From positions 21,263-85,262 of the forward strand of contig CALUOR010000011.1 of NCBI GenBank assembly GCA_944322285.1: a stretch of DNA of 64,000 bases. Direction: 5' to 3'. The stretch comes from an uncultured Bacteroides sp. Its GTDB lineage: Bacteria > Bacteroidota > Bacteroidia > Bacteroidales > Bacteroidaceae. Numbering within the stretch: position 1 is the first letter of the stretch; each line of letters starts with the position of its first letter. The notes under the pieces are model-generated. The model saw only the letters and a program-made list of their open reading frames with translations. It searched no databases and was not told the DNA's origin. The position numbers and the translations under genes are program-made. This document shows, in pieces, positions 17,088 through 26,141 of the stretch.

Positions 17088-18533
17088 TTATTTGATGTAT
17101 TTTTCTCTTTTTTTTGTTACTCCTTTTACATAACTGCGAGCTTCGGCTGTACTCAACTTTCTTGTCAGATGCCGATATAGCTGATTGTAATCAAGCTTAT
17201 TGATTTCATCATAGGCATTGTTTAGTCGTGTTGACCCGATAAATGCCCGGCTCACATTCCCCGCACCGGTATTATAGCTTGCTATTACGCATAATCTCCT
17301 GCAATTCAAATCTTTTACATTTTCAAACATGTTATATAAGATTCTCAGATACGCAGTTCCTAATTCGATGTTCTGATCTGGGACAAACAAATAACTTCTT
17401 GTAGGAACTTTTTCTACGCCATAAACAAAGCTATAAGCATGCACTCCGCCGGATGTAGGCACTAACTGCATAAGTCCATATGCAGGAACATAACTGGTTG
17501 CTTGCGGGTTAAAGTTTGACTCTTGCTCCATGACAGCATAAATCAAAGGTTGTTCAATCTGAAAGCGTTCGCTGTATTTTTTCACAATATCTTTGTACAG
17601 AGCTGCCGACTTTGATATATTGTCATGAACCAAGGGCATATTGATGCAAACAACTTTGCGCTTGTTGCCATCTATGCCAGTTACTTCGGTTTCGGATTTG
17701 AAACTTTGTTTTACAATCTGAGAAGCAATTATTCTTTTTGTTTCGTCAACGTTATGCAAGTCATTTCCTGAGTTTTCTGCCTCTTCATTTCCCTTTCGCT
17801 TTTCTTTTTCCTCATATAGTTTGCCTCTGGCCAAAGTTTTGTCTTTAAGTAAGCGTTTTTTTGTTGCGGTTTTCTGAGGATTTCTTAATGTCCCTCCTCT
17901 AACAACCGGCAGAGGTGGCGTTTTCTTTTTTCCCGAAATCAAGTTCGTTTTGTCTATGTCATTATTTTCATTCGTCAGGTCTATATGATACTTCGACAAA
18001 TCCAACAATCCATCAAGTATCGGATTTTGAGTAATAGGCTCAGACAGGTCTACATCTGAATGATAGGGACATGTAGTGCCCCGGCTTATCATTAACTTAT
18101 ACATAGCCTCCATAAGCTTCTTGTTAATTTCATCCTTATCGGTATCCAAATCAACGGCAACTTCTACTACGGCATTGCCTTTCTCAAAATTAACAACGGA
18201 ACGTGAAAGAAAATCATCCCCATATTCAACCCACTCATATTTTGAGTCAAGAACGATTGAATCTCCTCCCCAAACTTTCTGAATGTTTTTCTTATAAATA
18301 TTAAATTCAGCAGTAGCTTTTTCCAGATAGGCATTATAGGCGTCCCTGACAGAATCTGCATAAAGTTCAAAGGCATTTTTGTCTGCTTCAATGCGTGCGT
18401 TGAAGTCATTCACCAACGAGTCTAACTCGTTTTTTGTCGTTTGTGCCTTAACGGTTATGTTACAAACAAATAATGATGAAATTATACATGTTTGTAATAA
18501 TATATTTTGTATTTTGTGGCTGTAGTATCTCAT
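17088..18533 (-). CDS. MltC-like membrane-bound lytic transglycosylase
   Basis: A 481-residue exported protein with a signal peptide of about 30 residues. Residues about 40-150 match the MltC N-terminal domain pattern (a W-G-G block, VEYGDDFLSRSVVNFEKGNAVVEV). Residues about 310-470 are an SLT domain: AVMEQESNFNP with catalytic Glu338, then AYGLMQLVP and VIASYNTGAGNVSRAF. It would cleave glycan strands of peptidoglycan to 1,6-anhydro ends. The linker (200-260) is highly basic. It is the first gene of the operon and follows a good -7 box. Being in one unit with an LpoB-like protein and a caspase-like protease is unusual. Confidence 0.85.
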   Translation of the reverse strand: MRYYSHKIQNILLQTCIISSLFVCNITVKAQTTKNELDSLVNDFNARIEADKNAFELYADSVRDAYNAYLEKATAEFNIYKKNIQKVWGGDSIVLDSKYEWVEYGDDFLSRSVVNFEKGNAVVEVAVDLDTDKDEINKKLMEAMYKLMISRGTTCPYHSDVDLSEPITQNPILDGLLDLSKYHIDLTNENNDIDKTNLISGKKKTPPLPVVRGGTLRNPQKTATKKRLLKDKTLARGKLYEEKEKRKGNEEAENSGNDLHNVDETKRIIASQIVKQSFKSETEVTGIDGNKRKVVCINMPLVHDNISKSAALYKDIVKKYSERFQIEQPLIYAVMEQESNFNPQATSYVPAYGLMQLVPTSGGVHAYSFVYGVEKVPTRSYLFVPDQNIELGTAYLRILYNMFENVKDLNCRRLCVIASYNTGAGNVSRAFIGSTRLNNAYDEINKLDYNQLYRHLTRKLSTAEARSYVKGVTKKREKYIK

Positions 18534-18590
18534 CCGTTAGTTGTGCTTTCATGAATTAATTAAAATATGATATTACTTTACTTTTTGTCG

Positions 18591-18598
18591 CAAAGTTA
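18591..18598 (-). promoter_or_regulatory. Promoter -7 box of the zinc-ribbon/caspase operon
   Basis: TAACTTTG on the minus strand matches TAnnTTTG and lies 58 bases upstream of the transglycosylase ATG. The surrounding 18534-18840 gap is AT-rich; apart from this box I see nothing else definite in it. No obvious promoter of the same type was seen before the inner genes, which fits one long transcript. Confidence 0.6.
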
Positions 18599-18840
18599 GT
18601 GGTTTATTTACATATAAAAAAAGATGTTTGATAAAAAATGTTAGAAATGCTTTATAACATTTTTTCTGATGTTGAGTGTGCTTCTGTGTAAATAGGTGCG
18701 ATAAAGAGGTTTTTGGAAATGCAGGATTGGGTGGTAAAGCCATGGCTATATTGTAAAATTATCCTATAAATTAATTCTGTATTCTTTGTTCTTCCAATAT
18801 TTTTTGATATATTGCGGGGGAAAACATTAATTCTTTTATC

Positions 18841-20850
18841 ATGAGTATCAAAAACTTCCATCCGCAAGAAAAAGGAATGCGATTCTTCGCATTCGTCAGA
18901 GCGTTGGTTTTATTTTCCCTCTTCGTAGGGGGAATGTGTGTGACTTTACAAGCTCAGAATCCTAAACCGTTTGTCATTCCGGAGCTGAAGGAATGGAAGG
19001 GGGGGGATGGGTTCTTTGTGCCTGACAAAGCTTTGCGCATCGTTTATGAAAGTTTGGCGTTACAGGACATTGCGCGAAACTTTGCCGATGATTATGAGGC
19101 CATGTTCGGTGTCCGGCCGGAAACAGTTGAGGCCAAGCCTCGTAAGGGGGACATCTTTCTTGCCTTGAAACGCGATAAGAAGCTGGGGAAGGAGGGATAT
19201 GCCATTGACATCGATCGTTATGTAAAGGTGTCCGCTCCTGAGCTGACGGGAGTCTATTGGGCCACAAGGACATTGCTTCAGATGAGCGAGCAGTCGGACA
19301 ACAGGCAATTGCCGAAAGGCCGGGTACGCGATTATCCGGATTACGCTTTGCGCGGGTTTATGATAGATTGTGGGCGCAAGTTTATCCCCATGGAATATTT
19401 GCAGGATATGGTCAAGATATTATCCTATTACAAAATGAATGTCCTTCATGTGCACCTGAACGATAACGGATTCAAACCTCATTTCAACAATGATTGGAAC
19501 CGGACGTATGCGGCTTTCAGGTTGGAATGTGAGACTTTTCCGGGTCTGACCGCCCGCGATGGTTATTATACTAAGCAAGAGTTTATCCGTTTCCAGAAAG
19601 ACGCTTCCGCCCGGTTTGTTGAAATTATCCCCGAAATAGACGCTCCCGCTCATACGCTGGCATTCAGCCACTACAAGCCTGAATTGGGTAGTAAGGAGTT
19701 CGGTATGGATCACTTGGATTTGGCTAATCCTAAGACATATGCTTTTATGGATGCTCTTTTCAAGGAATACTTGGAAGGAGACGATCCGGTGTTCCAAGGG
19801 CCTAAGGTACATATCGGTACGGATGAATATTCCAATGAGAAGCAAGAAGTGGTGGAACAGTTCCGTGCGTTTACCGATCATTATATCAAGTATATAGAGA
19901 GCTTCGGAAAGCAGGCTTGCGTGTGGGGAGCATTGACACATGCCGCGGGTGATACGCCGGTGAAAGCCGAAGATGTACTTATGTACACTTGGCACAATCG
20001 CTATGCACAGCCTAAAGACATGGCTGAACGGGGTTACAAGCTGGTCAGTATACCGGACGGGCTGGTGTATATCGTGCCAATAGCAGGCTATTATTATGAT
20101 TACCTGAACACTGAATACCTTTATAATCAGTGGACACCGGCGCATGTAGCCGATGAAGTATTCGAAGAAAAAGACCCTGCGTTGGCTGGAGGCATGTTTG
20201 CTATATGGAATGATGTGGTGGGTAATGGTGTTTCTGTGAAAGACATTCATCATCGCGTATATCCTGCCCTGCAAACCATGGCTGTTAAGACATGGAATGC
20301 GACTCCCCAACTTTCCTACGAGGCCTTTGAAACGAAACGCTTAAGCCTTAGCGAGGCGCCTGACGTTAATCAGCTGGCTCGTATCGGAAAGGAGAAAGCC
20401 CTTGTTTATGAGGCTGCGGAAGTTCGTCCGGGTAGTGAATTGCCTTACACGGAGATAGGTTATAACTACACTATTACTTTTGACATGGTAGCAGCCGCCG
20501 AGGCAGTCGGTACGGAGCTATTCCGCTCTCCTAACGCTGTGTTTTATTTGGCAGACCCGGCTAAAGGTATGTTTGCTTTTTCGCGTGATGGCTATCTGAA
20601 TACGTTTCCTTTCCGCCCTTATCCGGGAGAAACGTGCCGGGTGAAAATCATGGGTGACAATGTTTCTACCTCCCTTTATATCAACGGGAAGCTTATTGAA
20701 TATATGGGGATTGAGAAACGTTACCTCAATGGCAATACGGAAACAGCCAATAATTATATCCGCACGTTGGTATTTCCCTTACAAAAGGCCGGAAACTTCA
20801 AGAGCAAGATTACAAATTTGAAAGTATATAACTATCTGCTGGAAGAGTGA
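18841..20850 (+). CDS. GH20 beta-N-acetylhexosaminidase-like enzyme
   Basis: A 669-residue exported enzyme. An N-terminal GH20b-like domain covers about residues 40-165. The TIM barrel follows with LRGFMIDCGRKF, NVLHVHLNDN and EIIPEIDAPAH, and the catalytic Asp328-Glu329 pair lies in HIGTDEYSN. Family members usually read HxGGDE, so the Thr in place of the second Gly is a variation near the active site. A C-terminal beta domain of about 150 residues resembles a laminin-G/concanavalin fold. It should remove terminal GlcNAc or GalNAc from host or diet glycans. The true start may be the ATG at 18877, which gives a shorter signal peptide (MRFFAFVRALVLF). Confidence 0.85.
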   Translation: MSIKNFHPQEKGMRFFAFVRALVLFSLFVGGMCVTLQAQNPKPFVIPELKEWKGGDGFFVPDKALRIVYESLALQDIARNFADDYEAMFGVRPETVEAKPRKGDIFLALKRDKKLGKEGYAIDIDRYVKVSAPELTGVYWATRTLLQMSEQSDNRQLPKGRVRDYPDYALRGFMIDCGRKFIPMEYLQDMVKILSYYKMNVLHVHLNDNGFKPHFNNDWNRTYAAFRLECETFPGLTARDGYYTKQEFIRFQKDASARFVEIIPEIDAPAHTLAFSHYKPELGSKEFGMDHLDLANPKTYAFMDALFKEYLEGDDPVFQGPKVHIGTDEYSNEKQEVVEQFRAFTDHYIKYIESFGKQACVWGALTHAAGDTPVKAEDVLMYTWHNRYAQPKDMAERGYKLVSIPDGLVYIVPIAGYYYDYLNTEYLYNQWTPAHVADEVFEEKDPALAGGMFAIWNDVVGNGVSVKDIHHRVYPALQTMAVKTWNATPQLSYEAFETKRLSLSEAPDVNQLARIGKEKALVYEAAEVRPGSELPYTEIGYNYTITFDMVAAAEAVGTELFRSPNAVFYLADPAKGMFAFSRDGYLNTFPFRPYPGETCRVKIMGDNVSTSLYINGKLIEYMGIEKRYLNGNTETANNYIRTLVFPLQKAGNFKSKITNLKVYNYLLEE

Positions 20851-20891
20851 AGCAAGAGGGTGTAAGTAACTAATCATATTTAGTTTATACG

Positions 20892-21117
20892 ATAAATGGG
20901 AATTTAGCTCATTTACGATTTAGCAATTTACAATTTACGATTTTGTTAAATGGGAATTTAGCGGGCTGATTAGGAGAACGCAGATGACGCAGACGGGCGC
21001 AGAGATTCGCAGAAAATAAAGGGCTTCGCCTATCTGCACTGAAAAAATATAAGTCTGCGTTCATCTGTGTATTCTGCGTCTTCTGCGTTCCCTGAGACAG
21101 ATAAATTATCATTTAAT
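20892..21117. repeat. Family A palindromic element, copy 1
   Basis: Left end ATAAATGGGAATTTAGC at 20892; right end AAATTATCATTTA at about 21104-21116. A second left-end-like AAATGGGAATTTAGC occurs at about 20948, suggesting an internal rearrangement. The interior is a long imperfect hairpin of GAACGCAGA and TCTGCGTTC motifs. It lies between the converging GH20 and GHL10 genes. Confidence 0.75.
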
Positions 21118-21130
21118 TCTGTACACTTAC

Positions 21131-22654
21131 TTAGAGTTTCACTTTCTTTTTCACAGACTTTGATTCGTTGTGCAGGCGGTCGAGGGCGGTCACTACGTAG
21201 CGCCATTTTGTTTTCCCATCTACATAAGGCAATTTATACCACGGATCGGCGGTAATGGCTACAATATGTGATGGGTCGTTGATGTCCACTTTCTCCTTGT
21301 CGGCAAAGCGATAAACAACATAGTTGACGGCGCGGTTCATCTCATCTTTGTATTTGGGAGCTGTCCAAAAAAGGATGTAACCGTCTTCAGTCCATAAAGG
21401 TTTCAGCTTGCGTACTTTTCCGGGAGCATCATCATCCATGAAGTCGAACACAGGCGGCAGGGCCGGATATTTGTGATATTCTGCTTTCAACGCATCGCAA
21501 TAACGTCCTACATTCTTTACCACCGCGTCGGCATACCATTGGCAACTGCCCCCGATACTTTGGTAAGCACGTTGCAAAGCCATTTTGCGGTACAACTGGT
21601 TAATGTTAGGATTGGTCGGGTCGGCATTCTGCACCGTGTTCATTACCGATTGGCCTATGAATAAGGGGCGGTTTTCATTATGCTTTGCCCACCAGTCCAC
21701 CAGTTCGCCATAATCGGCTGCGGGATGCCCTATCTGCCAATAGATTTGAGGAATGTTATAATCTATCCATCCTTCGCGTGCCCATAGCAGTACATCAGCA
21801 TAGAGGTCGTCGTAGTTTTGTAATCCTTTTGTGCGGCTGCCCAAAGGATCGCTGGATTGGTTGCGATAGATGCCGAAAGGAGATACGCCGAATTTTACCC
21901 ATGGCTTGATGCTGCGCACTGTCTCATGTATCTTGCGGATAAGAAGGTTGACGTTAGCCCGGCGGAAATCGCCTACATTGGCATACTCGCTTCCCAAACG
22001 TGCATAGCTGGCACTGTCATTGAATGCTACACCAGGTTTGGGATAGGGATAGAAATAATCGTCCATGTGGATGGCGTCTACGTCATAGCGGTTTACAATG
22101 TCGGCCACTACCTTGCAGATGAATTCGCGGTTTTGCGGAATAGCAGGGTCGAAGAATAGCTGGTTGCCATATGTGACGAACCACTCGGGATGTACATTAT
22201 ATATATGTGTAGGCGCCAGCTTATGGGCAAGCGATGTCTTTGCCCGGTAAGGATTTATCCAGGCATGCAACTCCATGCAACGCTTGTGGCACTCTTCTAT
22301 CATAAACTTCAGCGGGTCCCAAGCGGGTGAGGGGGCTTTCCCTTGTTCGCCTGTCAGATAGCGGCTCCATGGCTCCAGTTCCGAGGGGTAGAAGGCGTCT
22401 GCCTCAGGACGTACCTGGAAGATGATGGCATTGATGCCTGCATCGCGCAATGTGTCCAGCTGACCAACTAATACGTTTTTCATCTGTTCGGGCGACATGC
22501 CTTTGAATTGTCCGTTCACTGTCTGTATCCATGCGGCGCGAAACTCACGTTTGGGATAGCGTTGCTGCCAGAAATTCTGTGCGTTTCCATCTAAAGGGCA
22601 TACGAACCATAATGTACACAACACTCCCACCAGCCAAAGTCTAATTTTTCTCAT
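21131..22654 (-). CDS. GHL10-type (DUF187) exported glycoside hydrolase-like protein
   Basis: A 507-residue exported protein with a signal peptide ending near GNAQ. Residues about 35-345 match the GHL10/DUF187 family (EFRAAWIQTVNGQ, GINAIIFQVRPEADAFYPSELEPWS, MDDYFYPYP, GVSPFGIYRN). The C-terminal 110 residues look like a fibronectin-III-type domain. Relatives have been linked to peptidoglycan or glycan degradation, but the substrate here is unknown. The predicted 5' leader is about 220 bases and contains a complete family A element. Confidence 0.8.
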   Translation of the reverse strand: MRKIRLWLVGVLCTLWFVCPLDGNAQNFWQQRYPKREFRAAWIQTVNGQFKGMSPEQMKNVLVGQLDTLRDAGINAIIFQVRPEADAFYPSELEPWSRYLTGEQGKAPSPAWDPLKFMIEECHKRCMELHAWINPYRAKTSLAHKLAPTHIYNVHPEWFVTYGNQLFFDPAIPQNREFICKVVADIVNRYDVDAIHMDDYFYPYPKPGVAFNDSASYARLGSEYANVGDFRRANVNLLIRKIHETVRSIKPWVKFGVSPFGIYRNQSSDPLGSRTKGLQNYDDLYADVLLWAREGWIDYNIPQIYWQIGHPAADYGELVDWWAKHNENRPLFIGQSVMNTVQNADPTNPNINQLYRKMALQRAYQSIGGSCQWYADAVVKNVGRYCDALKAEYHKYPALPPVFDFMDDDAPGKVRKLKPLWTEDGYILFWTAPKYKDEMNRAVNYVVYRFADKEKVDINDPSHIVAITADPWYKLPYVDGKTKWRYVVTALDRLHNESKSVKKKVKL

Positions 22655-22691
22655 ATTACGAAACTTTCAATTTAAGTAATTAATCATATTA

Positions 22692-22862
22692 ATTTATACG
22701 ATAAATGGGAATTTAGCGGGGCGGAGCCCCGCAATGTGTCAATGTGCTAATATGCCAATGTGCTAATGCCCTGCGGCATGAGAACACATTACCGCAAACA
22801 CAGCGCAGCTCAATTTGCACATTTGCACATTAGCATATTAGCACATTAAATTATCATTTAAT
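22692..22862. repeat. Family A palindromic element, copy 2, within a 5' leader
   Basis: Left end ATAAATGGGAATTTAGC at about 22701, right end AAATTATCATTTA ending at 22860. The interior differs completely from copy 1: a GCGGGGC/GCCCCGC stem, then AATGTGCTAATATG-type arms that pair with CATATTAGCACATT. The central module (TGCGGCATGA to ACAGCGCAGC) recurs near 44385 and 53455. Confidence 0.75.
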
Positions 22863-22882
22863 TCTTAATAGTTATTTCCCGG

Positions 22883-22890
22883 CAAATATA
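22883..22890 (-). promoter_or_regulatory. Candidate -7 box of the GHL10 gene
   Basis: TATATTTG on the minus strand fits TAnnTTTG. It would start transcription near 22876 and place the whole of family A copy 2 in the leader of the GHL10 transcript. Confidence 0.5.
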
Positions 22891-22947
22891 AGTAAATCTG
22901 CATTAAAAGTGCCTCTTGTTCCGTGTTTTTTGGAACATTTTCTGAAA

Positions 22948-22992
22948 AAATGAAGCCCAAACGTGCATCGCTGCATGTCTGGGCTTCATTTG
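22948..22992 (-). terminator. Rho-independent terminator after rpmE
   Basis: On the minus strand, GAAGCCCAGACATGCA pairs with TGCACGTTTGGGCTTC (one bulge), followed by ATTTTTTC. It starts about 30 bases beyond the L31 stop. Confidence 0.8.
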
Positions 22993-23022
22993 TTAACCTC
23001 CCTATAGGGTATGATACAAAAA

Positions 23023-23274
23023 TTATTTCTTGTGGTTACCGTAGCGGCTCATGAACTTATCTACGCGGCCGGCGGTGTCTACCAACTTAGACTTACCGGT
23101 GTAGAAAGGATGTGACGAACTGGAGATTTCCAGCTTAATCAGCGGATAAGTTTCGCCTTCGAACTCAATCGTTTCTTTCGTTGCCGCTGTAGAGCGGGAC
23201 AAGAACATGTCGCCGTTAGACATATCCTTAAATACTACCGGACGGTAATTTTCGGGATGAATACCTTTTTTCAT
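23023..23274 (-). CDS. rpmE2: Ribosomal protein L31 type B
   Basis: An 83-residue protein with the L31 start ([15 protein letters not shown]) and the conserved HPFYTG block. It lacks the CxxC zinc motif, so it is the zinc-independent type B form common in Bacteroidetes. It is part of the 50S subunit. It is monocistronic: a -7 box lies upstream and a strong terminator downstream. Confidence 0.95.
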   Translation of the reverse strand: MKKGIHPENYRPVVFKDMSNGDMFLSRSTAATKETIEFEGETYPLIKLEISSSSHPFYTGKSKLVDTAGRVDKFMSRYGNHKK

Positions 23275-23364
23275 TTCGTTATTGTTTTTTTAATTCTTAT
23301 ATTCGGTTTACTATTGCTTGGTAACAAATAGTTGTGTAATGGTCTTTACTTATTTTTCAGGCTG

Positions 23365-23372
23365 CAAAGATA
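23365..23372 (-). promoter_or_regulatory. Promoter -7 box of rpmE2
   Basis: TATCTTTG on the minus strand matches TAnnTTTG exactly, 91 bases upstream of the L31 ATG. Confidence 0.6.
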
Positions 23373-23463
23373 GGCTATTTATTTGAAATAGAAAAAAGTT
23401 CGGTGAAAAAATAGGTTTATCGCGTTTTATTTCTGACTTTTGCAGATGAAAAATGGTATATGT

Positions 23464-24477
23464 ATGAAGAAAACGTTACTCTTATTGTCTTTTTTTGTGT
23501 GTATCGCTGTCATGGCTATGGCGCAACGCGATGCGAAGCAGCGTTTGTATAGCGTGGCTTTCTACAATCTGGAGAATCTGTTCGACACCATTCATGACGA
23601 GGGGAAGAACGATTACGATTTTTTGCCCGGTGGCAGTTATAAGTGGGGGGCGAAGAAGTATGAGGCCAAGCTGAAGAATCTGGCACAAGTATTGTCTTCG
23701 CTTTCGCGCGAGCGAGTGCCGCAGGGGCCTGCCTTTATCGGTGTGGCCGAGGTGGAGAACGATCGGGTGCTGGACGATTTAGTGGATCAACCTGCTATAG
23801 CCCATTATAAATATGTACATTATGAGGGCCCTGACAAGCGGGGTATCGACTGTGCCTTACTTTACGACCCGGCCCAGTTTGAGGTAAAAGCCTCGAAATT
23901 GGTATTTTCGCAACCTTTCCAAGGGGATACGCTTCATCCTACCCGTGGCTTCCTGATTGTAGATGGGCGTATGGCGGGTGAGCGGGTGTGTGTCATTGTC
24001 AACCACTGGCCATCGCGTGGGGCTGAGTCGCCCGTGCGGATACATGCCGCTCGTCAAGTAAAAGCTTTGGCCGACTCTTTGCGCCGGGAAGACCGCCGCT
24101 TGAAGCTGTTTGTCATGGGCGACATGAACGATGACCCCATGGATGAAAGCATGCGCACACTGGGTGCCCGTAAATGGAAAAAAGACGTGGAGAAGGGCGA
24201 GTTTTACAATCCTTGGTGGGAAGTGTTGGAAGATGAAGAAAATGGTACGCTGCTCTATCGTGGCAAGTGGAATTTGTTCGACCAGATCGTATTGTCTAAG
24301 CCTTTGCTGAAGAAACGACGTGGGCTTCGTTATGTCGGTCACGAAGTGTTCAGCCGCGACTATCTCTTCCAAAAAGATGGCAAGTATAAGGGCTATCCTT
24401 TACGCACTCACGGTGGGCGCACTTGGCTTAATGGATATAGTGATCACTTGCCTACCATTATTTATTTAAAAAAGTAA
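23464..24477 (+). CDS. Exported endonuclease/exonuclease/phosphatase-family protein
   Basis: A 337-residue protein of the EEP fold with a signal peptide (MKKTLLLLSFFVCIAVMAMA). Motifs in order are FYNLENLFDTIHDE, GVAEVENDRVLDDL, VIVNHWPSRG, GDMNDDP and the final YSDHLP. They provide the metal-binding Asn/Glu, His and Asp residues of a phosphodiesterase or phosphatase. Upstream in-frame starts exist at 23446 (ATG) and 23440 (TTG), but a GACTTTTG box at 23435-23442 resembling the -7 consensus overlaps them, so 23464 is preferred. The substrate (nucleic acid, inositol phosphate or lipid) cannot be told. Confidence 0.85.
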   Translation: MKKTLLLLSFFVCIAVMAMAQRDAKQRLYSVAFYNLENLFDTIHDEGKNDYDFLPGGSYKWGAKKYEAKLKNLAQVLSSLSRERVPQGPAFIGVAEVENDRVLDDLVDQPAIAHYKYVHYEGPDKRGIDCALLYDPAQFEVKASKLVFSQPFQGDTLHPTRGFLIVDGRMAGERVCVIVNHWPSRGAESPVRIHAARQVKALADSLRREDRRLKLFVMGDMNDDPMDESMRTLGARKWKKDVEKGEFYNPWWEVLEDEENGTLLYRGKWNLFDQIVLSKPLLKKRRGLRYVGHEVFSRDYLFQKDGKYKGYPLRTHGGRTWLNGYSDHLPTIIYLKK

Positions 24478-24603
24478 TGGGCCGTTGTTCGTATCTCGTT
24501 AAATGTGCAATATTGACTTTGCAATCTATAATTAAATAACCTTTAATAAAAAAGAGGCGGCTATTTTTTGAAGATCAGATTCCGCTATTTGAAAGAGAAT
24601 GCT

Positions 24604-24611
24604 TATTTTTG
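24604..24611 (+). promoter_or_regulatory. Promoter -7 box of the aldolase gene
   Basis: TATTTTTG fits TAnnTTTG, 43 bases before the ATG at 24655. It supports discarding the 29-codon upstream extension of the open frame. Confidence 0.6.
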
Positions 24612-24654
24612 CACAGAATTTAGAGATTCACTAACAATTAAACTTTTAAACAAA

Positions 24655-25662
24655 ATGGTTAATTACAAAGATTTAGGCCTTGTGAACACCAGAGATATGT
24701 TCGCTCGTGCCATCAAAGGCGGTTATGCTATTCCTGCTTTCAACTTCAACAATATGGAGCAGTTGCAGGCTATCGTTAAAGCTGCGGTTGAAACCAAGTC
24801 TCCGGTTATCCTGCAGGTTTCTAAAGGCGCGCGCAACTATGCCAACCAGACTTTGTTGCGCTACATGGCCGAAGGCGCTGTAGAGTACGCCAAGGAATTG
24901 GGCTGCGCTCATCCCGAAATCGTTCTTCACCTCGACCACGGCGACAGCTTCGAACTGTGCAAGAGCTGTGTAGACATGGGCTTCTCTTCTGTAATGATTG
25001 ACGGTTCTCACCTGCCTTACGAAGAAAACGTCGCTTTGACGAAGAAGGTGGTTGAGTACGCTCATCAGTTCGATGTGACCGTAGAGGGCGAGCTGGGCGT
25101 ATTGGCCGGCGTTGAGGACGAAGTTTCCGCCGAGCACCACACTTATACGAACCCGGAGGAAGTCATCGACTTCGCTACCCGTACCGGTTGCGACTCTTTG
25201 GCTATCTCTATCGGTACGTCTCACGGCGCTTACAAATTCAAACCCGAACAGTGCCACGTTGACCCCGCTACCGGCCGTCTGGTTCCTCCTCCTCTGGCAT
25301 TCGAAGTGCTGGATGCGGTTATGGAGAAACTGCCCGGATTCCCCATCGTGCTCCACGGTTCTTCTTCTGTACCCCAGGAGTATGTGGACATGATCAACCA
25401 ATATGGCGGCAAGCTGGAAGCTGCCATCGGTATTCCCGAAGACGAGTTGCGTAAAGCCGCCAAGTCTGCCGTTTGCAAGATCAACATCGACTCCGACTCT
25501 CGTCTGGCCATGACGGCTGCCGTTCGCAAGGTATTTGCCGAGAAGCCCGCTGAGTTCGACCCGCGTAAGTATCTGGGTCCGGCTCGCGACGAAATGGAGA
25601 AACTGTACAAGCACAAAATCATCAACGTACTGGGTTCAAACGACAAGTTGGCCAACCTCTAA
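24655..25662 (+). CDS. fba: Class II fructose-bisphosphate aldolase
   Basis: A 335-residue zinc-dependent aldolase. Visible motifs are PAFNFNNMEQLQA, VLHLDHGDSFELC (Asp and zinc-binding His), VTVEGELGVLAGVEDEV (zinc-site Glu), ISIGTSHGAYKF and IVLHGSSSVP. It interconverts fructose 1,6-bisphosphate with DHAP and glyceraldehyde 3-phosphate in glycolysis and gluconeogenesis. The ATG at 24655 follows the -7 box, and a terminator directly follows the stop, so the gene is its own unit. Codon use is notably strict and GC-rich compared with neighbours, as expected for a highly expressed gene. Confidence 0.95.
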   Translation: MVNYKDLGLVNTRDMFARAIKGGYAIPAFNFNNMEQLQAIVKAAVETKSPVILQVSKGARNYANQTLLRYMAEGAVEYAKELGCAHPEIVLHLDHGDSFELCKSCVDMGFSSVMIDGSHLPYEENVALTKKVVEYAHQFDVTVEGELGVLAGVEDEVSAEHHTYTNPEEVIDFATRTGCDSLAISIGTSHGAYKFKPEQCHVDPATGRLVPPPLAFEVLDAVMEKLPGFPIVLHGSSSVPQEYVDMINQYGGKLEAAIGIPEDELRKAAKSAVCKINIDSDSRLAMTAAVRKVFAEKPAEFDPRKYLGPARDEMEKLYKHKIINVLGSNDKLANL

Positions 25663-25684
25663 TCTTCATCGAGACAACTATATG

Positions 25685-25716
25685 AAAAAGCCGCTCCTTA
25701 CCGGGGCGGCTTTTTA
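25685..25716 (+). terminator. Rho-independent terminator after fba
   Basis: AAAAAGCCGC pairs with GCGGCTTTTT around a short loop, followed by TATTTATA. It begins 22 bases after the aldolase stop. Confidence 0.85.
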
Positions 25717-25814
25717 TTTATACCTTTCTATCAATTCTCCTATATAACGGTGATGGCCCGTATTTATTCTCACCTCATGGGGGAGTGTATCATAATTCAG
25801 AATTATTATCATTT

Positions 25815-25894
25815 TGTCACCCTGAGCGTAGTCGAAGGGTCTCATGTAGTGCTATGTGAGATGTTTCGACTCCGCTTCGCTCCGCTCCCTGACA
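25815..25894. repeat. Family B hairpin element (TGTCA...TGACA), free copy
   Basis: Bounded by TGTCA and TGACA, with an imperfect internal hairpin (GTCGAAGGGTCTCAT and its counterpart ATGTGAGATGTTTCGAC). A close relative lies inside family A copy 3 at 27955-28037. The rest of 25717-26049 shows no gene. Confidence 0.65.
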
Positions 25895-26049
25895 GTTTGA
25901 TAGTAATTTTCTGTTTTGATACACTCGGGACGGAATCTGTGAAATCCGTGTAACCGGCTTCCGCAAAAGAAGCTTGGCTACAGAAAACACAGTAAAGTTA
26001 AATAAAAATTGTCATTCTTACACAATAAGTGGGGAAAAAATAAAAAGGA

Positions 26050-26081
26050 TTTGCTTTTCAATATAAACACCCTTATATTTG
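26050..26081 (+). promoter_or_regulatory. Promoter of the AAA ATPase gene (-33 and -7)
   Basis: TTTG at 26050-26053 and TATATTTG at 26074-26081 are separated by 20 bases, the best match in this window to the two-part Bacteroides promoter. The leader to the ATG at 26142 is about 55 bases. Confidence 0.7.
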
Positions 26082-26141
26082 CAAAATAAACCACGGTGAA
26101 TTTTACAACGGTTTAATTTGAAAACGTAAATCTTATCTTTT

